From positions 1 to 17,666 of the forward strand of contig CAKTNN010000040.1 of the NCBI GenBank assembly GCA_934589065.1: a DNA stretch of 17,666 nt, in the 5' to 3' direction. The notes beneath the pieces are model-generated. The model made no database searches, had not been told where the DNA came from, and worked only from the letters and a program-made list of their open reading frames with translations. A program made the translations under genes and the position numbers. Below, one piece after another: positions 12,619 through 17,666 of this stretch (its first letter is position 1; the number at the start of each line of letters is the position of its first letter). This DNA is from an uncultured Oscillospiraceae bacterium (GTDB lineage: Bacteria > Bacillota > Clostridia > Oscillospirales > Oscillospiraceae).

Positions 12619-13446
12619 ATGGCAGATCAATGTCAGGACACCCTGCGCTGCAACCCCAGCGATTTAAGGCAGGCCATGTCCATTCACACCCGCAAAATCA
12701 CCGATTCCTGCCGGGATAAGGATTGCATCGAAGATCTTCCCGTCTACCTCACCGCCGGCTCTCAACGGATTCTGGACGGCTCCGCCGGAACGCGGGTTCG
12801 CTGCGCCGAACTCATCAGCACCTACATAGATGTGCAGCCGGTGGCCTTTGACCGCAACCACTACTGCATCGATATCACCTTCTACTACCGCATCCTTGCC
12901 GATACCATCATCGGCGCCAACCGCCCCGCTACCCTGTGCGGTCTTTCCGTCTTTACCAAGCGGGTGGTGCTCTGTGGGGAGGAAAGCTGCGCCCGCATCT
13001 ACCGCAGTGATGTCCATTGCGCACCGGACGCCCGGAATCGGGCCGGAAGCCCCGCAGCCGTCATTGAAGCCCTGGATCCCATGGTGCTGAGCTCCCGGGT
13101 GCGGGAGGCCTGCGAGTGCGGCAGCCGGGATAGCTGCCCGGTGCAGCTGCCGGACTGGGTGCGGGCCGCCTTTGACGAAGACCTGGCAATGCAGGGTGCA
13201 GGGCGGCGGCTGTACGTCACCCTGGGGCAATTCTCCATTGTCCGGCTGGAACGGGACGCCCAGCTGATTGTTCCCGTAATGGACTACAGCATTCCCACCA
13301 AGGAGTGCTGCGATTCCCCCGGCTGTGCAGAGGATCCCTGCGAGCTTTTCAGCCGCATTCCCTTCCCTGCCGCCCAGTTCACCCCCAAGGGCTGCGACTG
13401 CAAGCCCCAGCCCCGGTGTGCCCAGGAGGGCTGCTGCGGGAAATAG
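12619..13446 (+). CDS. Cysteine-rich protein of unknown function, possibly spore-related
   Basis: The 275-residue product starts at ATG 12619 after AGGAGGG. It has 22 cysteines, nine of them in the last 50 residues (KECCDSPGCAEDPC, GCDCKPQPRCAQEGCCGK). It has no signal peptide or membrane segment. The N-terminal part has MSIHTRKITDSCRDKDCIEDLPVYL, then a beta-rich core, CAELISTYIDVQPVAFDRNH and YCIDITFYYRILADT, then LYVTLGQFSIVRLERDAQLIVP. I recall similar conserved hypothetical proteins in anaerobic Clostridia, with the ITDSCRDKDCxEDLxVYLT stretch conserved, but no assigned function. The Cys-rich tail could crosslink, as in spore coat proteins, or bind metal. It is a single-gene unit between the galM terminator and a GC-rich hairpin. 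Confidence 0.85.
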   Translation: MADQCQDTLRCNPSDLRQAMSIHTRKITDSCRDKDCIEDLPVYLTAGSQRILDGSAGTRVRCAELISTYIDVQPVAFDRNHYCIDITFYYRILADTIIGANRPATLCGLSVFTKRVVLCGEESCARIYRSDVHCAPDARNRAGSPAAVIEALDPMVLSSRVREACECGSRDSCPVQLPDWVRAAFDEDLAMQGAGRRLYVTLGQFSIVRLERDAQLIVPVMDYSIPTKECCDSPGCAEDPCELFSRIPFPAAQFTPKGCDCKPQPRCAQEGCCGK

Positions 13447-13457
13447 GCCATAAGCAA

Positions 13458-13492
13458 GCACCCCGCCGCCCGAAATTGGGCCGGCGGGGTGC
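13458..13492. terminator. GC-rich hairpin after the Cys-rich gene
   Basis: Eleven-base arms GCACCCCGCCG/CGGCGGGGTGC are extended by further pairs across the loop. No T-run follows on either strand, so termination efficiency is doubtful, but the stem is very stable and directly follows the stop codon. Confidence 0.6.
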
Positions 13493-13536
13493 AATTGCCG
13501 CCTTGGGACAGATAAAGATAGCCGTCATAATGATCT

Positions 13537-13668
13537 TCAACGGTCACCTTCCCGTAGTTGGTAAAAATCTGTTTTGGGGGCGTATTGAAGGCCCTGCTCC
13601 AGAAAAAGCCGAACGCAGGTGGATAGAATCCGCTTTTGGGTCGCCTGTCTGTCATATCTGGTTCTCAT
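13537..13668 (-). pseudogene. Truncated TetR-family regulator N-terminus
   Basis: ATG 13668 is preceded by GTGGAGTG and begins MRTRYDRQATQKRILSTC, then VRLFLEQG, which matches the first helix of TetR-family DNA-binding domains. The frame stops after 43 residues, before the recognition helix, and no continuation of the domain is evident in the other frames. A promoter upstream (TTAACA-17-TATTAT) looks intact. The most likely reading is a remnant of a deleted regulator gene. It could instead be a chance or real micro-protein. Confidence 0.45.
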
Positions 13669-13709
13669 ATCATCACTCCACAAATTCTGGAACTGATTCT
13701 ACTTTGATT

Positions 13710-13738
13710 ATAATATCGGATTTCCGTAGAATTGTTAA
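13710..13738 (-). promoter_or_regulatory. Predicted promoter of the TetR-like remnant
   Basis: On the minus strand TTAACA and TATTAT are 17 bases apart, about 42 bases upstream of the truncated frame. The remaining sequence between 13447 and 13878 shows no intact gene. Confidence 0.45.
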
Positions 13739-13784
13739 GGAAAATCCCAGGAAATACAAAGGTCAATCCGAGCCCTTTGAGTAC

Positions 13785-13827
13785 AAAAAAGCACACAGCA
13801 TTCCGTTTCCGGTGCTGTGTGCTTTTT
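13785..13827 (-). terminator. Terminator of the feo operon
   Basis: The ten-base arms GCACACAGCA/TGCTGTGTGC have A-runs before and T-runs after on both strands (TTTTTT on the minus strand). It lies about 55 bases past the last feo gene and could act in both directions. Confidence 0.9.
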
Positions 13828-13878
13828 CTGCAACATTTTCTATTACGTAGCGTGTTTTTTGGACTAACCGGGGTTCAT

Positions 13879-14022
13879 TCAGCCCTTATGTCCGCAGTTC
13901 ATAGAGCAGTGTTGGCAATTGCCGCCGCAGGAGGATTTTCCGTTTTTCTTGTCCTTCACCATGGAATAGACAATTCCGCCTACAATTGCCAGCAAAACCG
14001 CTGCAACAATTACCGTTCCCAT
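13879..14022 (-). CDS. FeoB-associated Cys-rich membrane protein
   Basis: The 47-residue product starts at ATG 14022 after AAAGGAGC; a longer open frame begins inside feoB and is rejected. One N-terminal membrane helix (MGTVIVAAVLLAIVGGIVYSM) is followed by a basic stretch and a compact cysteine cluster, SCGGNCQHCSMNCGHKG, with two histidines. Small proteins of this design commonly follow feoB in Firmicutes. The cluster is likely cytosolic and probably receives or guards ferrous iron at the FeoB exit. It is last in the feo operon, 44 bases after feoB. Confidence 0.9.
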   Translation of the reverse strand: MGTVIVAAVLLAIVGGIVYSMVKDKKNGKSSCGGNCQHCSMNCGHKG

Positions 14023-14066
14023 AAAACTTGCTCCTTTCCGAATTTGGGAGAACTCCCCCATCCGCA

Positions 14067-16547
14067 TTAAACTCTTGCGGTAAGCTTGGTGGCCTCCTTG
14101 TAGGGCCGCACCAGCATATAAACCATGAAGCACAGGACAATCACGGCAGCGCCCAGTCCCAGGATGTTTGCATTACCGGTGAAGAGGTTACCGAACTGAT
14201 TGATCATCAGGGCGATGCAGTAAGCAAAACCGCACTGATAGCCGATGGCGAACCAAGTCCACTTTGCGTTGTTCATTTCCCGCTTGATGGCGCCGATGGC
14301 TGCAAAGCAGGGAGCGCACAGCAGGTTAAACACCAGGAAGGACATACCGGAGATGGAGGTAAAGGTAGCCGCCAGAGTCTGGTACACATTGCCGGATGCA
14401 CCGTACAGAATGCCCATGGTGCCGACGATGTTTTCCTTGGCAACCAGGCCCGTGATGGAAGCAACAGCTGCCTGCCACTCGCCCCAGCCAAGAGGAATGA
14501 AGATCCAGGAAATCAGGCTGCCGATGCGGGCCAGGATGGAGAGGTTCAGTTCGTCCTCAGCAAGCATCCGGAAGCCGTCCTCGGTAAAGCCGAAGTAAGA
14601 GGTGAACCACACCACGATGGTGGACAGCAGGATGATGGTGCCGGCCTTCTTAATGAAGGACCAGCCGCGCTCCCAAGTGGAGCGGAGCACGTTGCTCAGA
14701 GTGGGGATGTGGTATGCAGGCAGCTCCATAACGAAGGGAGCGGGGTCACCGGCAAACATCTTGGTCTTCTTCAGAATGATGCCGGAGATAACAATGGCTG
14801 CCATACCGATGAAGTAAGCGCCGGTGGAAACCCAGGGACTGCCGCCAAAGATAGCGCCTGCAATCATGGCGATAAAGGGAACCTTTGCGCCGCAGGGGAT
14901 GAAGGTGGTGGTCATAATGGTCATCCGGCGGTCACGCTCGTTTTCGATGGTACGGGAAGCCATAATACCGGGCACGCCGCAGCCAACGCCAACCAGCATG
15001 GGGATGAAGGACTTACCGGACAGGCCGAAGCGGCGGAAGATCCGGTCCAGAACGAAGGCGATACGGGACATATAGCCGCAGCCTTCCAGGATTGCCAGCA
15101 GGAAGAACAGGACCAGCATCTGAGGTACAAAGCCCAGCACAGCGCCAACACCGGCAACAATACCGTCATTGATCAGGCCGGACAGCCAGTCTGCACAGTT
15201 CAGGCTCTCCAGGAGGTTGCCCACCAGCACAGGCACGCCGGGCACCCAAACGCCGTAATCTGCGGGGTCAGGCTCCGTGCCGTAGGCATCCAGAGCAGCC
15301 TCAATGGCATCGTAGTCCGCGGTCTCGGTGGAAACTGCCAGAGTTTCCTCGTCCTCCAGCTCGTAGTCAACGGACGCACCGGCGGGAACTGCGGCACGCA
15401 GGGTTTCAATTGCTTCTGCGGCAGCGGCTTCGTCGTAGTCCTCGCTCTCGGAATCCAGAGCAGCTGCCACGTTATCATCACCGTATTCGGCAACCAGCGC
15501 ATCGATGATCTGATTGGTGTCGCCGTACTCGTCAGCGGCTTCCTCATAAGCGGAGGTGCCAATGCCAAACAGGTGGTAGCCGTCGCCGAACAGGCCATCG
15601 TTGGCCCAGTCGGTAGCGGCAGTACCTACAGTGACCATGGCGATGTAGTAAACCAGGAACATAACCAACGCAAAGATGGGTAGGCCCAGCCAGCGGTTGG
15701 TAACAATCTTATCGATCTTATCGGAAGTGGTCAGGCTTCCGGCATTCTTCTTTTTGTAGCAGGACTGGATAATGGAGGCGATGTAAACATACCGCTCGCC
15801 GGTAATGATGGACTCAGCATCGTCATCGTTTTCCGTTTCCGCAGCCTTGATGTCGTTTTCAATGTGTGCCATCACATCCCCGGGGATGTTCATCTGAGCA
15901 AGCACCTTCTCGTCCCGCTCAAAGATCTTGATGGCGTACCAACGCTGCTGCTCTTCCGGCATATCATGGAGCACAGCTTCCTCAATATGGGCGATGGCGT
16001 GTTCAACAGGCCCGGAGAAGGTGTGCATCGGGACGGTCTTCTCGCCGCCTGCGGCCTGGATAGCAACCTCAGCAGCTTCCTGAACGCCGGTGCCCTTCAG
16101 GGCGGAAATCTCAACAACCTTGCAGCCCAGCTGGCGGCTCAGTTCGGCGATGTTGATCTTATCGCCATTCTTTTTTACCAGATCCATCATGTTGATGGCA
16201 ACCACCACAGGGATTCCCAGTTCGGTCAGCTGCGTAGTCAGGTACAGGTTACGCTCCAGGTTTGTACCGTCAATGATGTTCAGGATGGCATCCGGGCGTT
16301 CACCGATCAGGTAATTCCGGGCCACGACCTCTTCCAGCGTGTAGGGGGACAGGGAGTAAATACCGGGAAGGTCGGTGACAATCACGTCATCATGCTTTTT
16401 CAGCTTGCCTTCCTTCTTTTCAACGGTAACACCGGGCCAGTTGCCCACAAACTGATTGGAGCCTGTCAAGGCATTGAACAGGGTCGTCTTGCCGCAGTTA
16501 GGGTTACCGGCAAGGGCGATCCGAATGGTCTTCTTTTCCATTTCCAT
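14067..16547 (-). CDS. feoB: Ferrous iron transporter FeoB with a long acidic insert
   Basis: FeoB imports Fe2+ across the membrane. The 826-residue product has an N-terminal G domain with G1 GNPNCGKTT (14-22), G3 DLPG (59-62), G4 NMMD (119-122) and G5 SALKG (148-152). A helical linker follows, then the membrane core with both gate regions: GCGVPGIMASRT/PCGAKVPF (522-558) and NLLCAPCFAAIGAIKRE (741-757). The odd feature lies between the first membrane helix (about 286-308) and the next conserved segment (about 455). Residues 331-430 hold 31 Asp/Glu and a single basic residue. By FeoB topology this segment should face outside. The gene is 11 bases after feoA2. Confidence 0.96.
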   Translation of the reverse strand: MEMEKKTIRIALAGNPNCGKTTLFNALTGSNQFVGNWPGVTVEKKEGKLKKHDDVIVTDLPGIYSLSPYTLEEVVARNYLIGERPDAILNIIDGTNLERNLYLTTQLTELGIPVVVAINMMDLVKKNGDKINIAELSRQLGCKVVEISALKGTGVQEAAEVAIQAAGGEKTVPMHTFSGPVEHAIAHIEEAVLHDMPEEQQRWYAIKIFERDEKVLAQMNIPGDVMAHIENDIKAAETENDDDAESIITGERYVYIASIIQSCYKKKNAGSLTTSDKIDKIVTNRWLGLPIFALVMFLVYYIAMVTVGTAATDWANDGLFGDGYHLFGIGTSAYEEAADEYGDTNQIIDALVAEYGDDNVAAALDSESEDYDEAAAAEAIETLRAAVPAGASVDYELEDEETLAVSTETADYDAIEAALDAYGTEPDPADYGVWVPGVPVLVGNLLESLNCADWLSGLINDGIVAGVGAVLGFVPQMLVLFFLLAILEGCGYMSRIAFVLDRIFRRFGLSGKSFIPMLVGVGCGVPGIMASRTIENERDRRMTIMTTTFIPCGAKVPFIAMIAGAIFGGSPWVSTGAYFIGMAAIVISGIILKKTKMFAGDPAPFVMELPAYHIPTLSNVLRSTWERGWSFIKKAGTIILLSTIVVWFTSYFGFTEDGFRMLAEDELNLSILARIGSLISWIFIPLGWGEWQAAVASITGLVAKENIVGTMGILYGASGNVYQTLAATFTSISGMSFLVFNLLCAPCFAAIGAIKREMNNAKWTWFAIGYQCGFAYCIALMINQFGNLFTGNANILGLGAAVIVLCFMVYMLVRPYKEATKLTARV

Positions 16548-16558
16548 TGCTTCCTTTC

Positions 16559-16780
16559 TTACTGAACTTCTACCATTTCTGCATCCGCTTTCCGAATGGA
16601 GAGCTCATATCCCCGAACATTCAGCTGAATGGGATCTCCCAGCGGGGCCACCTTACGCACGGTAAGCTGAATGCCCTTGGTAATGCCCATATCCATGATT
16701 CTCCGGCGGACAGCACCTTCTCCGTGAATCTTTACCACGGTAGCGCTCTCGCCTACGGGTACCTCTCGCAAAGTTTTCAT
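16559..16780 (-). CDS. feoA: FeoA-family protein, second copy
   Basis: The 73-residue protein is a single SH3-like FeoA domain. It has the family pattern LREVPVGESATVVKI, then RRRIMDMGITKGIQLTVRKVAPLGDPIQLNVRGYELSIRK. FeoA is a small cytosolic partner that supports FeoB-dependent iron uptake. Its AGGAGG site overlaps the stop codon of the first FeoA gene, indicating coupled translation. The MGITKG and GDPIQLNVRGYELSIR motifs are complete, making this the more canonical of the two copies. Confidence 0.95.
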   Translation of the reverse strand: MKTLREVPVGESATVVKIHGEGAVRRRIMDMGITKGIQLTVRKVAPLGDPIQLNVRGYELSIRKADAEMVEVQ

Positions 16781-16793
16781 TTCTGAATTCCTC

Positions 16794-17006
16794 CTAAACC
16801 ATTATTTTACGGGCCATTTCTTCACTGATGGCAATCCGGGATTCTTTTACGTTGACGATTACATTTCCGCCCAAGCGGCTGACAACCTGCACGTTTCCCC
16901 CTACCACAAAGCCCAGGTTTTCCAAATGCTTTTTCACTTCCGGGCTTCCGCCCACATGACGGATGATATTCACCTCGTCATTCTGTGCAAATACAAGCGG
17001 CATCAT
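16794..17006 (-). CDS. feoA: FeoA-family protein, first copy
   Basis: The 70-residue FeoA domain has VNIIRHVGGSPEVKKHLENLGFVVGGNVQVVSRLGGNVIVNVKESRIAIS. It lacks the G-D-P-I motif of the second copy and has a distinct N-terminus, so the two are diverged paralogues rather than a recent duplication. Tandem FeoA genes ahead of feoB are common in Clostridia. ATG 17006 follows AAGGGGAAG; the adjacent ATG at 17003 is an equivalent choice. It is the first gene of the operon, and its leader carries two TTAG-N6-CTAA boxes. Confidence 0.93.
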   Translation of the reverse strand: MMPLVFAQNDEVNIIRHVGGSPEVKKHLENLGFVVGGNVQVVSRLGGNVIVNVKESRIAISEEMARKIMV

Positions 17007-17041
17007 AGCTTCCCCTTCTTTCCATACGGGATAACCTAATA

Positions 17042-17055
17042 TTAGTCAAAGCTAA
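17042..17055. promoter_or_regulatory. Metal-regulator-like box 2 in the feo leader
   Basis: TTAG-TCAAAG-CTAA lies between the transcription start and feoA, 33 bases from box 1 (about three helical turns). It shares the TTAG-N6-CTAA layout with box 1 and with the HMA promoter. Confidence 0.65.
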
Positions 17056-17074
17056 CTTTTGGCCTCAAAAAATA

Positions 17075-17088
17075 TTAGCTCTCGCTAA
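17075..17088. promoter_or_regulatory. Metal-regulator-like box 1 at the feo transcription start
   Basis: TTAG-CTCTCG-CTAA sits just downstream of the -10, over the predicted start site, where a DtxR-type or similar repressor would block transcription when iron is plentiful. The identity of the regulator is inferred. Confidence 0.7.
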
Positions 17089-17096
17089 CTGCAATG

Positions 17097-17125
17097 AGTA
17101 TACTCCCCATCCCCCCACTTGTCAA
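17097..17125 (-). promoter_or_regulatory. Sigma-A promoter of the feo operon
   Basis: On the minus strand a perfect TTGACA and TATACT are 17 bases apart, placing the start near 17090. About 35 bases upstream of the -35 lies a further inverted repeat, GCTAAC-N9-GTTAGC (17160-17180), built from the same half-site in the opposite arrangement. Confidence 0.92.
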
Positions 17126-17403
17126 CTAGGTTTAACTCTGTTTTTAGAAGTTTGTCGATGCTAACCAAATATCAGTTAGCGCAAAGCAACCGCATTGGTA
17201 AAATTTGTATAGATGCACCAGGCATCTATTTCGGCGAAAGAATCTATTTTATTCTCACATGCGGTCTTCGTCATTGTAAGGCAGCCTATGCCACCCCAGT
17301 GTCATTGCAGCACCTCTCTCCATTCGTAGAGAAACTTTTTCTTTATACGGGCTCCCTGGTCGACCGGGATTAAGGTTGCACCCAAGGGCATTCCCTTCGG
17401 TCA

Positions 17404-17437
17404 CCACACCAGCGTGCGCGCTGGGAAAGCAATGACG
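17404..17437 (-). repeat. REP-like palindromic unit, copy A
   Basis: Read on the minus strand it starts CGTCATTGC and ends CGCTGGTGTGG, with an internal hairpin CCAGCG/CGCTGG. It is an inverted relative of copy B, 37 bases away. Short palindromes that contain GTCATTGC and CTGGTGTGG recur in intergenic DNA of some gut Clostridia, as I recall. Confidence 0.6.
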
Positions 17438-17474
17438 TAGGGAGCTTGGTCGCGCAGGCTGTTGCCACCACCAA

Positions 17475-17513
17475 TGTCATTGCGAGCCGGTGACCGACGT
17501 CACTGGTGTGGCA
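17475..17513 (+). repeat. REP-like palindromic unit, copy B
   Basis: It begins TGTCATTGCGAGCCGGTGAC and ends CACTGGTGTGGCAA, with internal arms GGTGAC/GTCACT. It shares GTCATTGC and CTGGTGTGG with copy A in opposite orientation, so the pair could form one large hairpin. Confidence 0.6.
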
Positions 17514-17540
17514 ACCGCAGGTATGGGATATGCCCAGTCA

Positions 17541-17585
17541 CCTAAAAAAGTAAAAGAAAACCGCCTCGCATAAGCGAAGCGGTTT
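17541..17585 (-). terminator. Terminator of the rRNA operon
   Basis: The arms AAACCGC/GCGGTTT are extended by TCGC/GCGA around a short loop. On the minus strand T-rich sequence follows (TTTTCTTTTACTTTTTT). It directly follows the 5S rRNA 3' end. Confidence 0.88.
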
Positions 17586-17592
17586 CTACTTG

Positions 17593-17666
17593 TGTTGGCA
17601 TTACCTATCTTCCCGGCAAGTCACCCTGCAAGTATTGTCGGCGCAAACGAGCTTAACTTCTGTGTT
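17593..17666 (-). rRNA. rrf: 5S ribosomal RNA, 3' part
   Basis: The minus strand reads AACACAGAAGTTAAGCTC at the window edge, the universally conserved 5S segment around loop B/C, and later GGGAAGATAGGTAATGCCAA, the conserved 3' region. The 5' third (about 35-40 bases) is outside the window, and the exact 3' end is approximate. The position, just before a strong terminator, fits the last gene of an rRNA operon transcribed leftward. Confidence 0.9.

Larger units (their letters stand above)
17126..17540. other. Non-coding stretch between the feo promoter and the rRNA operon end
   Basis: No credible gene is present. It holds the GCTAAC/GTTAGC inverted repeat (17160-17180), a small AGATGC/GCATCT hairpin (17211-17227), a short piece GTGTCATTGC (17308-17317) that matches the repeat units to its right, and two palindromic repeat units listed separately. 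Confidence 0.6.

Noticed and set aside
12664..13494. Minus-strand frame of 276 codons opposite the Cys-rich gene
   Set aside because: No ribosome binding site; the plus-strand frame has AGGAGGG, a terminator hairpin and family-like conserved segments. Mirror frames are common in GC-rich codons.
13284..13655. Minus-strand frame of 123 codons overlapping the Cys-rich gene end
   Set aside because: It crosses the strong hairpin and 160 bases of the opposing gene; the TetR-like frame in another register has the better start signal.
14028..15683. Plus-strand open frame of 551 codons opposite feoB
   Set aside because: It is antisense to a canonical FeoB and gives a low-complexity Gly/His/Gln-rich translation without a start signal.
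17119..17373. Plus-strand frame of 84 codons right of the feo promoter
   Set aside because: It starts with TTG inside the feo -35 region, has no ribosome binding site and shows no recognisable domain.

Overview
The window looks like chromosome from a strictly anaerobic, low-GC-lineage Gram-positive gut bacterium of the class Clostridia, most likely Oscillospiraceae/Ruminococcaceae-like. Supporting signs are strong AGGAGG-type ribosome binding sites, textbook sigma-A promoters, a lysyl-tRNA synthetase fused to a C-terminal tRNA-binding domain, an oxygen-sensitive class III ribonucleotide reductase, a FeoA-FeoA-FeoB-Cys-rich iron uptake operon and an SdpR/SdpI-type operon. Taxonomy is inferred from gene content only. 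No CRISPR array, tRNA gene, riboswitch or complete insertion sequence was found.

Layout. (1) 1-3070 is an AT-richer, accessory-looking stretch: the start of a von Willebrand A protein, a TPR/NPCBM-like lipoprotein, a small serine recombinase enclosed by inverted 27/29-bp repeats, a divergent Cro/CI-type regulator with paired operators between them, and a small DUF6061-like protein. (2) From 3245 the sequence becomes GC-richer housekeeping DNA: greA-lysS from one strong promoter. (3) 5840-7949 is a tightly coupled three-gene operon: SdpR-like repressor, YhfC-like intramembrane protease, SdpI-like membrane protein. It has a 24-bp palindromic operator at its transcription start. (4) 8144-11150 holds a small orphan gene, an HMA metal-binding protein and nrdD with two NrdR-type boxes. 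(5) 11346-13446 holds galM and an unassigned 22-cysteine protein. (6) 13447-13878 has no intact gene, only a truncated TetR-like N-terminus and two hairpins. (7) 13879-17125 is the leftward feo operon. (8) 17126-17592 is non-coding and contains palindromic repeat units. (9) The right edge cuts into the 3' part of a 5S rRNA, so an rRNA operon lies just outside, transcribed leftward.

How the parts connect. The same spaced palindrome, TTAG-N6-CTAA, occurs in the promoter of the HMA protein and twice in the feo leader. This suggests one metal-responsive repressor controls both. The least ordinary features are the serine recombinase inside its own inverted repeats, the long acidic insert in FeoB, and the protease placed between an SdpR-like repressor and an SdpI-like protein. 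Domain calls were made by eye, without database searches.
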